A DNA stretch of 64,000 nt, taken from the NCBI GenBank assembly GCA_944989445.1, contig CALYLW010000016.1, positions 1,576,005 through 1,640,004 of the forward strand. Reading direction: 5' to 3'. This DNA comes from Ampullaceana balthica (lineage: Eukaryota > Mollusca > Gastropoda > Lymnaeidae). Below, piece after piece: positions 1 through 11,900 of this stretch (position 1 is the stretch's first letter; each line of letters opens with the position of its first letter). The notes beneath the pieces were generated by a model, which saw only the letters and a program-made list of their open reading frames with translations, had not been told where the DNA came from and searched no databases. Both the position numbers and the translations under genes were made by a program.

Positions 1-402
1 GGTGTTTAAGAAATGTGACGTCACATCAAAAACGCGAAACTTTAAATAAAAGTTCCACTTAAATATTTGATTGTTTACCATTTATTTAATTACGTTTTCA
101 ATGAATTCACGCGTGTTACGATATTACAGTGCAGACTTACCCTAAATACATATTTAAAGGACAAAACATAATTTGCAACATGCTAATTTTTATTGAGAAA
201 ATACGGCTTGGGGGAGGGGTGTCAAAGTTTTGTGACGTCATATCGTAAAAAAGGGGTGGGGTCTATGTTTTTGTGACAAAGTATGACGGTGCGGTAAAAA
301 TCGGCAACCTCGCGTGTCGTCATTTATGGACGGCCCCTTCAGTCGTGAAGGGGTGACACCATGAGCTACCGCCCCGGGTGACACCAACCCTAGTGACGCC
401 TC
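1..402. repeat. degraded transposon-derived sequence
   Basis: No coding signal. The stretch has two TGACGTCA palindromes (near 16 and 234) and, at about 345-402, a GC-rich segment. Read on the minus strand, that segment starts CCAGAGGCGTCACTAGGG and continues with two copies of a GGTGTCACCC-like motif, which resembles the terminal part of a hAT-like nonautonomous element. No matching second terminus is seen, so this is called only as a fragment. Confidence 0.3.
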
Positions 403-923
403 TGGTTCATTGTCTTGGTTTCTCTGAAACAATCCAAATAGACGATTGTAAATATGAACACACGGTTACCATTGACAGTAACATAATTCAAGGAATGTAA
501 TTGAAAATAGAAAAAAAATTGAATTAAGAATAAGAAGAGAAAAGGCTGAATGTTTCGGGTAAAAATAGATGCAGCTAGTTGTTTATGACGGAAGCCCAAA
601 CATTTCTCAGCTTAAAAAATAAGCATTCCATACATTGATGAAATAGCTTAAAATTTTAGATGTATTCTTTTCTTGAATTGAGCATTGATGGAACAGGATT
701 AGTATGTTCTTTGCTTACATAATGATGGAGTGTAGGCACATGCATCATTGTATTTTCCGCATCACTAACAATACCCTCATTTATATCTGCATAGCCATTG
801 GTGTGACTGGGAATACCGAAAACGATACATTTTCTGCATTACAAGGCGGTGACCTTGCAGGAGGTGATTACTGGGCAAATCCAATGACTTCAAGAATGAA
901 ATGTTACCTCTTACCTACATTTA

Positions 924-924
<1 letters not shown>
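403..924. other. no gene or element recognised
   Basis: AT-rich sequence with only short open frames that lack codon structure, splice context or recognisable motifs. It could be an intron of the receptor gene whose later exons begin at 5771, or intergenic DNA. Confidence 0.4.
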
Positions 925-957
<33 letters not shown>

Positions 958-976
958 TTAGTAGTAGTAGTAGTAG
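925..976. repeat. ATT/AGT microsatellite, left flank of the solo LTR
   Basis: Short run of ATT triplets turning into AGT triplets. It abuts the solo LTR at 977, and the same AGT triplets resume right after the LTR at 1443, so both blocks appear to be one microsatellite split by the insertion. Confidence 0.8.
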
Positions 977-1441
977 TGTCAGGGTATGAGAATCACTGCG
1001 AATGATTGTTGTGAGATTGTTGTGAGCCAGTGTGTGAGTCGGCTCAAGGCGTGCGTGACAAGAGTTCACTTGTGAATATGATGTGAATTGTATTCACCCG
1101 GTATGCAAGTTAGAGAGCCGTGTCGTGGATAAATGGTGTGTGTGAGACAGAGAGACGGATGAAGACTGACCAGTGCAGAGGTCCATAGCCCTTGTTAGGG
1201 CTAGACATTTTAGTATAGAAGCGATGGAGTGATCGAGTGTAGTTCGACTAGCTGGTAACACATCGAGGTGTGCTCGAGGTTACAGCAAAGTGTACGCACT
1301 TAGGAGTAAGGTCCCTGTGAAAGGATTACGTTTGTGTACCTGAAGCTATTGATGTACATACGTTGCTGACTAATAAAGATTATATTATCCATTGACAAGA
1401 GTCGAGACTTGTCTTCTGTTATCCAGAACCCAGAACGCAAC

Positions 1442-1442
<1 letters not shown>
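977..1442 (+). mobile_element. solo LTR of an LTR retrotransposon
   Basis: A 466-bp unit begins TGTCAGGG and ends CGCAACA, the usual TG...CA LTR termini. It is flanked on both sides by AGTAG, as expected for a 5-bp target duplication, although the surrounding microsatellite makes that match weak evidence alone. An AATAAA polyadenylation signal lies at 1372-1377, about 65 bp before the 3' end, a normal LTR position. No gag/pol or second LTR adjoins it, so it looks like a solo LTR left by LTR-LTR recombination. The superfamily (Gypsy or Pao type) cannot be told from the LTR alone. Confidence 0.65.
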
Positions 1443-1495
<53 letters not shown>

Positions 1496-1723
1496 CAGTA
1501 GCAGTAGTAGTAGTAGTAGCAGTAGTAGTAGTAGTAGTAGCAGTAGTAGTAGTAGTATAGTAGTAGTAGTTGTAGTAGTAGTAGTAGTAGTAGCAGTAGC
1601 AGTAGCAGTAGCAGTAGCAGTAGCAGTAGCAGTAGCAGTAGCAGTAGCAGTAGCAGTAGCAGTAGCAGTAGCAGTAGCAGTAGCAGTAGCAGTAGCAGTA
1701 GCAGTAGCAGTAGCAGTAGCAGT

Positions 1724-1755
<32 letters not shown>

Positions 1756-1897
1756 CAGTAGCAGTAGCAGTAGCAGTAGCAGTAGCAGTAGCAGTAGTAG
1801 TAGTAGCAGCAGCAGTAGTAGTAGTAGCAGCAGTAGTAGTAGTAGTAGTAGCAGTAGTAGTAGTAGTAGCAGTAGTAGTAGTAGTAGTAGCAGTAGC

Positions 1898-1947
<50 letters not shown>

Positions 1948-1963
1948 CAGTAGTAGTAGTAGC

Positions 1964-2028
<65 letters not shown>

Positions 2029-2078
2029 CAGTAGTAGTAGTAGTAGCAGTAGTAGTAGTAGTAGTAGCAGTAGTAGTC

Positions 2079-2115
<37 letters not shown>

Positions 2116-2176
2116 CAGTAGCAGTAGTAGTAGCAGTAGTAGTAGTAGTAGTAGCAGTAGCAGTAGTAGTAGTAGC

Positions 2177-2214
<38 letters not shown>

Positions 2215-2369
2215 CAGTAGTAGTAGTAGTAGTAGCAGTAGTAGTAGTAGTAGTAGTAGCAGTAGTAGTAGTAGTAGCAGTAGTAGTAGTAGTAGCAGTA
2301 GTAGTAGCAGTAGTAGTAGTAGTAGCAGTAGTAGTAGTAGCAGTAGTAGTAGTAGTAGCAGTAGTAGTA
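1443..2369. repeat. long (AGT)n/(AGC)n trinucleotide microsatellite
   Basis: About 927 bp of almost uninterrupted AGT triplets with interspersed AGC, including a nearly pure AGC-AGT alternation at 1590-1795. Because the period is 3, it creates long open frames on both strands (poly-Ser/Val/Ala and poly-Tyr/Cys). These are repeat artefacts, not genes. Confidence 0.95.
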
Positions 2370-3197
2370 AATTTTAAAAAAGCTCAAAAACATCGTAATG
2401 AGTTATGTATGTTATGTTAAACACCTTTAAAGTATTAAGAAAATAGCAATTTTCTCAGTTAAGAAACGCTAGCCTTTGTAATTAGTATTCCTGAATAAAA
2501 ATAATTGTTATTATCAAAACTTTATTTTCCACAGTAAACAGTTATTTGTCCCACAGATAAAAATTTAGAAATAAGCTCTCAGTGACAATCTTACATTCGA
2601 TAGATACGTGAATGTCCGTAGTTGTGTCATTTGTCTTAGGAAATCATCATTTATATATAATACTAGGTTGTGCTGCGGCGCCGTGGCGCCTGCGGCGCCC
2701 ACTTTTTTCAAATGCCCAACTAACTTATCCTTGGTTGATAAATACTTAATATTGAACATACTGAACTGTACACAAAGTATTTTATAATAGGAATTGTAGG
2801 GCACCTACGGCGCTCACTGCAGCTGTGGGGCGCCTACGGCGCCTACCCTTTTTTGTCAAAAGCCCAAGTAACTTATCATTGTTTGATAAATACGAAATAT
2901 CAAACTTGCTGAAATGTACACAAAGTATTTTATAAGTATAAATCATCAAATTTTATTTTTACATCGTTCCCTTTTCAAAAATTAAAATATAAGCTAAAAC
3001 AATTATGTCATATAATATATATTTTTTTCACAGCGCGTCTTTAATTTATAATTATTTTGCACACCTTTTTGCGCGCCTATCGATGCACGCCTTGTATTAA
3101 AATATAGGCTCAAAAAATGACGTCATAGCGTTCCACATCCTTCCAGCCAGCCAGCCAGTGACTTGGACTATTATCTATCATATATTTAAGCTCAATT

Positions 3198-4090
3198 ATC
3201 ACTGCCGCCTGTTCGTTCGTCCGTCGATACGACGAGGACCACTCTAGTAATCCGAGGGTTTTCTGTGCGTGCGCAGATGGCTGATTAGGCCGATCCTTGC
3301 ACGAAAGGTTCGGGAACAGAGGGGATAGGGGGCGAGTGCGACATCTCCTGGAGGGTTGACAGCATGGGCCTTTCGGGCTTGCCTCTTCTTTTCTGCGGCG
3401 GTAATCCGGTTTGCCTCGCATGACCTGGCACCTTCGTGGATGGAAGAGCGCCAGGTGGATCGGTCCATTGCAGCTCGTTCCCACGTGTCTGGATTTATGG
3501 CAAACGCTTTCATTGAGGCTTTCAGTGAGTCTTTGAAGCGTTTCTTTTGCCCACCGTGGGACCGCTGGCCATACTGGAGCTCACCATAGAAGATTCTCTT
3601 TGGCAGTCTCTCGTCTGGCATTCGGACAACGTGCCCTGCCCAGCGAAGCTGGGACTGCATTAGGAGGGTGAAGATGATGGGGAGACCTGCCTTGGTCAGT
3701 ACCACTGTGTCTGGAATTTTGTTCTGCCACTTTATGCCGAGAATCTTCCTGAGGCTTGTTATATGAAAGTGGTTCAGCTTTCTTGCATGGCGCTGATAAA
3801 CAGTCCAAGTTTCACAAGCATAAAGCAGTGTGGGGAGCACCACTGCCCTGTACACTTTCAGCTTGGTCTGGATGGTAATGCCTCTTCTGTTCCAGACATT
3901 AGGGTACAACCTGCCAAAAGTGGAGCTGGCTCTGGCAATTCTGACGTTCACTTCGTCATCGATGGTGACATTTTGAGACAGTGTGCTGCCTAGGTATGTG
4001 AACCGGTGCACTGTATTGAGTCTCTGGCCGTTGACAGTGATGTTGGGCTCTACGTAGGGTCTTCCAGGCGCAGGCTGATCACTGCCGCCT
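3198..4090 (-). mobile_element. 5'-truncated non-LTR retrotransposon with 13-bp TSD
   Basis: ATCACTGCCGCCT occurs at 3198-3210 and again at 4078-4090, exactly bordering an inserted block at 3211-4077. The insert is on the minus strand: its 3' end, at 3211, finishes in short ACGA/GAAC-type repeats, and its 5' end is truncated at 4077 inside the reverse-transcriptase C-terminal region. A second copy of the host repeat at about 4760-4790 reads CTCAATTAT, six bases, then AACGCTAAGGG, giving a near-empty-site comparison. Truncation plus a 13-bp duplication is typical of target-primed reverse transcription. Confidence 0.85.
3244..4077 (-). pseudogene. C-terminal fragment of LINE endonuclease-reverse transcriptase
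   Basis: An open minus-strand frame runs from the truncation point to about 3244. Visible motifs are RFTYLGS, LLYACETWT, LRWAGHVVRM, a GGQKKRFKD stretch, and a terminal zinc-finger-like segment (LCSRTFRARIGLISHLRTH). These are characteristic of the post-palm/thumb and C-terminal part of non-LTR retrotransposon polymerases. The catalytic FADD-type palm motifs and the endonuclease domain are absent because of the 5' truncation. The first Cys of the C-terminal finger appears replaced by Tyr (APYPLC). It is a non-functional fragment; the exact clade is not assigned. Confidence 0.85.
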
Positions 4091-5335
4091 AACGCTAAGG
4101 GAAATCACTCTGCTTTTTTTTAAATTTTGCGTTGTAAGCAGTGCTGATTGACTCAAATAGTTATTTTTTGGTGCAGTAATTTGGTGCGCTGCTTTCTAAA
4201 ATTAGTTTAAAAATCGTGTGGTGATTAGCACTGTAAAAATTATTATATAAATACTTTGTTTGATTTTCAGGAATATTTCGTATTTAGCATACAAGGATAA
4301 GTTACTTGGGCTTTTGACCAAAAAAAAAGTGGGCACCATAGGCGCCCTACAACCTCAATTCAAAATTACTTTGTGTACATTTAAGGTAGTTTAATATTAC
4401 GTAGCTATTATACAAGGACAAGTTAGTTGGGCTTTTGAAAAAAGTGGGCGCCGTAGGCGCACTAAATAAAAGTGGGAGCCGCAGCACAACCTAAATTATA
4501 TACATACTTTGTGTACATTTCAGGAATATTTCGTATTTATCATACAAGGATAAGCTACTTGGGCTTTTAACATAAAAATAAAAATAAAAATTTTAAATGA
4601 TAAAATACTTTGTGTACATGTAAGAAATTTTAATATTACGTATTTATCATACAAGGACAAGTTAGTTGGGCTTTTGAAAAAAGTGGGCACCGTAGGCGCC
4701 CTTAAAAAAGGGGGCGCCGCAGGCGCCACGGCACTGCAGCACGAACTAGTATTGTATATATTTACGCTCAATTATGTAGCCTAACGCTAAGGGACATCAC
4801 TCTGCTTTTTTAAAATTTTGCGCTGTAAGCAGTGCTGATTGACTCAAATATTTATTTTTTGGTGCAGTAATTTGGTGCGCTGCTTTCTAAAATTAGTTTA
4901 AAAATCGTGTGGTGATTAGCACTGTAAAAATTATTATATAAATACTTTGTTTAATTTTCAGGAATATTTCGTATTTATCATACAAGGATAAGTTACTTGG
5001 GCTTTTTACCAAAAAATAAAGTGGGCGCCGTAGGCGCCCTACAGCCTCAAGTTAAAAGTACTTTGTGTACATTTAAGGTAGTTTAATATTACGTATCTAT
5101 CATACAAGGTCAAGTTTGTTGGGCTTTTGAAAAATAAAAGTGGGCGCCGCAGCACAACCTATCTTATACACATACTTTGTGTACATTTCAGGAATATTTC
5201 GTATTTATCATACAAGGATAAGTTACTTGGGCTTTTGACATAAAAAATAAAATAAAAATATAAAAAACGTATAATATACTTTGTGTACATTTAAGAAATT
5301 TTAATATTACGTAATTACGCAGCACAAGCTAGTAT
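4091..5335. repeat. tandem duplication with ~693-bp period
   Basis: The sequence starting AACGCTAAGGGAAATCACTC at 4091 recurs at 4784 with few changes, including the stretch GTGCAGTAATTTGGTGCGCT and the following modules, up to about 5335. The second copy lacks the last part of the first. No coding content. Confidence 0.75.
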
Positions 5336-5770
5336 CAAAGTAATGTTAACTTAAAGGTGTAAAAATGTCGAGGTTTTTTTTCTAGTTACATAGAGCACAT
5401 CTATGATTAACCTTGCATCTATCAATGAATGAACATTAAAGAAAAATGCTGTTATAACTGCAATGAATTTCTAACAATAAAAAGAGCAGTACACATGCAG
5501 AATATTTTGACCCCCCCCCCTCCGAAACAAACCTACAAACTGAAAAAGTAATCAGTTCCTGGTCTATGTCACTTAGACAGTAACCATAACATTTATGTCT
5601 CATTTTACTAAACATAATTAGTGTCGTCATATCAATATTTTTTTTTACTTTTTCAGAAATAATCACGTTTTTGTTTTCCTAAACAACAAATTACTTTTAT
5701 GGTCATGTCTCTGTTTATTCAAATGACCATCAATTTTTTTTAAATTTTTTTTTAAAACCGATATTAACAG

Positions 5771-5920
5771 TTTCAAGAACAAATATCTGCCTGAAAGGAT
5801 ACTTTGGCCCACAATGCCAGTTCACCTGTTTATGCTCGAATAGTAAGTGTCGCCAGAATGGAACGTGCTTTGGTGGATCCACTTGCCAGGGTGGCACTTT
5901 TGCAGCAGGCTGCCAGTTTG
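5771..5920 (+). CDS. receptor exon A: EGF-like module
   Basis: Phase-1 exon of 150 bp encoding a ten-Cys segment (CLKGYFGPQCQ ... CLCSNSKC ... GTCFGGSTC ... AAGCQF), typical of multiple-EGF proteins. Acceptor ATTAACAG, donor GTAAGT at 5921. Confidence 0.8.
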
Positions 5921-8900
5921 GTAAGTTCGACCATTGTTGTTGATTTATTTTATTATTTTTATTAATTATTTTTTTTTGATCCTTTTAATTCTTCTTTACT
6001 GTTCGGTCATAAAACTAAAATTGTTATAGCAAGACAACCGAATATATCCGGCAGTATGACGCGAGCTTCCCATCTACTCACATTACACATCAGACGCATT
6101 TTTCACCAGATTTCCTCAGCGAGTAAGTCAGCCTTTCTGTCTGTGATATGATAATTAAATAATACATTTTATAACGATTATTACTATCACTTTTTATATC
6201 GTTACTAGTATAATTATCTAATCTAATACATGACAATGCTTTATGCAAAGTCAAGAGAGGACGGATCAAACACCAGAATTCTGAAAATATTTACTGCTAT
6301 TCGCGAGAAGATTCTATTTTTGTTTTACTTGAAATCCTGACATTGTTGAAGTTATTTTTTTTTCCAGCCGACATGGCCAACCAGGCAAAGTTTAGTCACG
6401 ATTATTTAAATGACAACAACGACACAACGTGCACGGAGCCCTTGAATAACTCTGTCACAGCTTCCTTTGACGAGTTTTTCATCTTTACTTGGGGAAAAGT
6501 TGTCTTCGCAAAAGAAGGTAAACATTGCCACTTCGGTTTACTCGCATTTCTGTGCGTTTCTTTAAACGGCGGTAATATATACATTGCGATTTTCATTCGC
6601 CTGTATAATCATTGACCTTAGGCCTCATCCTTAATTTTGCAGCATAATTTTTTTTCTTTAGAATATGTCACTCTCTACTAATGCTCCCTCTAAGGTTCCT
6701 TGGTCCGTATGCAAAGTAAAAAAAACAAACTCGTATGCAAATTTTCACAACACACATTTTTTGTTGTTGAAAATTTTACAAAATGTGCTCCGCGGTAATT
6801 CTAAACTAATGCACGACGTCGGTCAGACATATACGCGGCCTTGAAGCCGCGCAGCTTAAAGGGGATATTGCTCTCTATATACTGATTTGATGGATGTAGG
6901 ATATAAATCTCTTGGAGCTAATTTGGGAGATATAAAATATGGTAGCTTATGTAGAACTGGTGTATTTGTGTGTGTTTGGGGGGGGGGCGCTCAGCTGAGA
7001 CACGTGAGATATATGAGAGCTCAGATGATAGCTGTCGGATACGAGATGCTTAAATCTGTTCCTTGTTAATTGATAGATTTGATCTTGCACAATTCCTGTA
7101 TTGAAGCGCAGATCGGCCGTATCTTCTCCTGTGAGGCCAGCAACTCTGATACCAACAGCTTGGCGTGTGTCGCCATGCGTGCAGTCGAGGAGAGCCCCAA
7201 TCATTTCATTATCATTCCCAAATACACGACGTCAGCGATTAAGATGTACCTCAAATGGGAAGGCAATGGGTCGATATGTTCCTTCTACGCCAGTGGAGGT
7301 ACGGTCAATTGTTTTTAAGTTACTTTCGATCTATCTCATAGTTGATGACCTGACGTTTACAACAGAAACTTTAAAACTGGAAGCAGTGGCGTAGCTAGAT
7401 TCAGTAGAGTGCCACATATTTGGTTTCCTCACACACACACACACACACACACACTCGTACACATACAAAAAACATGAAATTGACCCAAGGCCTCATCACT
7501 ATAAAAGGTAAAGAATTTTCTCATGAAGAACCATGTCGTCATTTCATTCCCTTTTGTGCGTTAGTCCCTGATTTGAAGTCCCGTTGTGGAAGTGGGCGTT
7601 TGGGTTCGGGGTTACGAAAGGAACTAGTCCCTCTTTGCATTTGTTCATAACTTTAAGGTGGGGGTTTTCCCCATATCTTTCCAATTGTTACTCTTTTTTT
7701 CTTCCTTTTTATATTTGTTCTCTCACCATAAGACACGCGGGCCGCACTTTGCCCGCGGGCTGGACTTTAAACACTACTATGTAGAACCCAGCTTCTCTTA
7801 AAACAATCACAATTTTGTAGGCCATATCTCCGATCATATTCACCGACATCTTTTACAGGACGCAATCTCGTTTCTCACGATGTCTCTGATAAGGAGCAGA
7901 ATATATTCCCCAATAATACAGCAATGACTGATGGAATCACTCAGCAAGACCACTGCCATGAGTTTATTGAGAAAAAATTCACCATAAGTTTTCACCGCTC
8001 ACGGTATATATATCGGTTGGTCATTTTTACTGGTAAGGATATGTCTGACCTTTATTTTTTTCTAACCAATCTACCTGTTACATTTTGTGTTTATCCAGTG
8101 TTTAATTATACTATCATTATTATTATAATATCTCTAGTATTCTATCAATCTATAAATGTTTTTGTCGATACACCTTCATATTCATACTATCTATCTATCT
8201 ATCTATCCATATATATAAATAATGTATATATATATTGATATATTCATGAACAATCAATCCATCTATATTCTATATTATTTTAAGCTTGCATCATTCTTGT
8301 ACTATCCGTTAATCATATTTGATATTTATTCATATTACGCGAAATCCACTTGCAAGCCCTACCAAGTCGATTTTGGTGGGGAAATGTTACTGTCCTTTTC
8401 TGGTTTAAACGGTAACACTCTTAGTATTCTTTTGTCTTGGCCATTTAAACCCACTAAATCCGCTGTATTTTATTGTTACAAATATTTAACTCTTGCAAAA
8501 TCTGCTAAGTCGCCCAAACATAAATGCATTCTTCTCAAAAAACTCTAAAAAGTGACTTAGTAAGTGGACTCCTCATATATTAATGTATTATATGTTCCCT
8601 CTTTGGGAATGTAAGGCAGTCAAAATATTCATATGTAAGTCGTTTTATCTTTCTAACTATTCCTCCATTCATCCTACCATTCTTGTTATTGGCTTGTATT
8701 CTAATTTGATTAATTGTTTCTTTATAATTGTCTATTCAAAATCCTAACGGAATCGTTCTTTGTATTTTTTTTTCTAATATCAACTAATATATGTAAACAT
8801 CAAATAATTCATACATAAAAATTACTTATCATCACTCAAATTCCTTCACTTTGGGTAAATTTGTTTCTTTCTTTTTTTAAGTAGTTATTTGTTATCTTAT

Positions 8901-11900
8901 GGTCATTTCATGAAGAAAAGCGAATGTTGACGGTTCAATTCTATCCAGTGTCAAGAATAAATTTTTAACAGCTTTTTTGTTCCCGTTGATTTTCCCTTTT
9001 CCTATTTTCAATTCCTATTTGTTGATAAGGTTCAACAAAATTCCTAACAACTGTATCTGGAAGTATGGTGCGGGAGAGATTTATTAAATCCTTAAAATTA
9101 ACTCGTGGTGTCTGGTTGCTTGCTTGCGCCCTTGCTTGTCACCAAAACTTTGGATCGATTTTTAACCCACTTCCTCGTAAGCTAGCGAGCTGAAATTTTG
9201 AAGGCAGTTTCGTACCGATGATAAAAACAATGTATCAATATTTCAGATCAATCGCATGTACCGTCATTAAATGATTGATTTTTTAGATAATTTTATTTAT
9301 TCATATGTATCCTATTATTGTTGAGATAGAGTGTCGCGGTGCGTATTATATTGAACAACCTTTCTGTCACGCAATAAGGTGCGTATTTTATTGACAACAC
9401 TTTTTATAAACATATTCCTGATCGGTGCGCATTATATTAAACATGTTTTACGACACAACTGCAATTTTGTATTTTTGGATGGTCTTGCGCTGCGTATTAT
9501 AATGAACATTCTTTTAGTTACTTCTCGTACATAAGGGATTTATAGTGAAAAACATGTTTTTTACGGGGTTTTTTAAATTTTTACTCTTATTTTGTATTAT
9601 TAGATGAGTATATCAGTGTAAATGTTAAACACTGTATTTTGGAGACAAATTAAAGGTGTGGGACGATGTGTATGATAAACAAGGAGTGGGACGATGTGTA
9701 TGTTAAACAAGGAGTGGGACGATGTGTATGTTAAACAAGGAGTGGGACGATGTGTATGTTAAACAAGGAGTGGGACGATGTGTATGTTAAACACTGAAGG
9801 AGTGGGACGATGTGTATGTTAAACAAGGAGTGGGACGATGTGTATGTTAAACAAGGAGTGAGACGATATGCATGTTAAACAAGGAGTGGGACGATGTTTA
9901 TGTTAAACAAGGAGTGGGACGATGTGTATGTTAAACAAGGAGTGGGGCGATGTGTATGTTAAACAAGGAGTGGGACGATATGCATGTTAAACAAGGAGTC
10001 GGACGATGTTTATGTTAAACAAGGAGTGGGACGATGTGCATGTTAAACAAGGAGTGGGACGATGTGTATGTTAAACACTGAAGGAGTGGGACGATGTGTA
10101 TGTTAAACACTATTGAGTGGAACGATGTGTATGTTAAACAAGGAGTGGGACGATGTGTATGTTAAACAAGGAGTGGGACGATGTGTATGTTAAACAAGGA
10201 GTGGGGCGATGTTTATGTTAAACAAGGAGTGGGACGATGTGTATGTTAAACAAGGAGTGGGACGATGTGTATGTTAAACAAGGAGTGGGACGATGTGTAT
10301 GTTAAACACTATTGAGTGGAACGATGTGTATGTTAAACAAGGAGTGGGACGATGTGTATGTTAAACAAGGAGTGGAACGATGTGCATGTTAAACAAGGAG
10401 TGGGACGATGTGTATGTTAAACACTATTGAGTGGAACGATGTGTATGTTAAACACTATTGAGTGGAACGATGTGTATGTTAAACAAGGAGTGGGACGATG
10501 TGTATGTTAAACACTATTGAGTGGAACGATGTGTATGTTAAACACTATTGAGTGGAACGATGTGTATGTTAAACACTATTGAGTGGAACGATGTGTATGT
10601 TAAACAAGGAGTGGGACGATGTGTATGTTAAACAAGGAGTGGGACGATGTGTATGTTAAACAAGGAGTGGGACGATGTGTATGTTAAACAAGGAGTGGGA
10701 CGATGTGTATGTTAAACAAGGAGTGGGACGATGTGTATGTTAAACACTATTGAGTGGGACGATGTGTGTGTTAAACAAGGAGTGGGACGATGTGTATGTT
10801 AAACACTATTGAGTGGGACGATGTGTATGTTAAACAAGGAGTGGGGCGATGTGTATGTTAAACAAGGAGTGGGACGATGTGTATGTTAAACAAGGAGTGG
10901 GATGATGTTTATGTTAAACAAGGAGTGGGACGATGTGTAAGTTAAACAAGGAGTGGGGCGATGTGTATGTTAAACACTATTGAGTGGGACGATGTGTATG
11001 TTAAACACTATTGAGTGGGACGAAGTGTATGTTAAACACTATTGAGTTTGACGATGTGTATGTTAAACACTATTGAGTGGAACGATGTGTATGTTAAACA
11101 CTATTGAGTGGGACGAAGTGTATGTTAAACATTATTGAGTTGGACGATATGTATGTTAAACACTTTTTTTTGTTGTTCGAGGGTGATCCATATGTCAATG
11201 ATTGTTTATTTTTGGAGATATATTTATTGTGTATGTTAAACTCTGTTGCTTTGTTGTTTTTAAAGTATGGGCTTGTTTGCTCAAGACTATTTTTTGAACC
11301 AATGATTGATTGATATGTTCATGATTACCCTTCTCGCATAGACCCCAATAAGACGCAGCACTTCACCCTCGCGATTGAACTCAACCAAAACAGGAAGTAT
11401 CGCTACAAGCCCGTGGACCCTATGACCGCCAAGCACGTCGTTTTGATATCAAGAGAGTCTACAGTAGAAGCGCTGTCCATGAAAATATCACTGGCACAGG
11501 GGGAGATGCGCATTTGTGAGGTGGAAATATATGGCGGTAGGTAAACCATCAGGCGTGGCATTACTTGGAAAATTTAAATTCTTAAAACAGTTTGATAGAA
11601 GTTTTATGATGTTGTTATCTAATCTTGGTGTTTACTGTTGCCTAACGATGTTATCATCTAATCTTGGTGTTTACTGTTGCCTAACAAAGTTACCATCTAA
11701 TCTTAGTGTTTACTGTTACCTAACAACGTTACCAAATAATATTCGTGTTTACTGTTGCCTAACAATGTTATCAGCTAATCTTGGTATGTATTACTGCCTA
11801 ACAAGGTTATCAGCTAATCTTGGTGTGTATTACTGCCTAACAATGTTATCAGCTAATCTTGGTGTGTATTACTGCCTAACAATGTTACCATCTAATCTTG

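Larger units (their letters stand above)
2660..5335. repeat. inverted-repeat element with GGCGCC palindromes
   Basis: The left edge reads ATACTAGGTTGTGCTGCG and the right edge reads GCAGCACAAGCTAGTAT, an inverted pair. A second right-edge-like sequence (GCAGCACGAACTAGTAT) lies at about 4737-4753. Between them a module recurs on both strands: TACAAGGATAAGTTACTTGG, an A/T run, then GTGGGCGCCGTAGGCGCC and ACTTTGTGTACATTT. Copies left of the LINE (about 2690-2940) are inverted relative to those at 4260-5330. There is no transposase-like frame. It is probably a nonautonomous TIR element or fold-back element with internal amplification; the superfamily is unknown. Confidence 0.5.

Noticed and set aside
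1392..2420. 342- and 324-codon frames on opposite strands
   Set aside because: Pure products of the AGT/AGC microsatellite.
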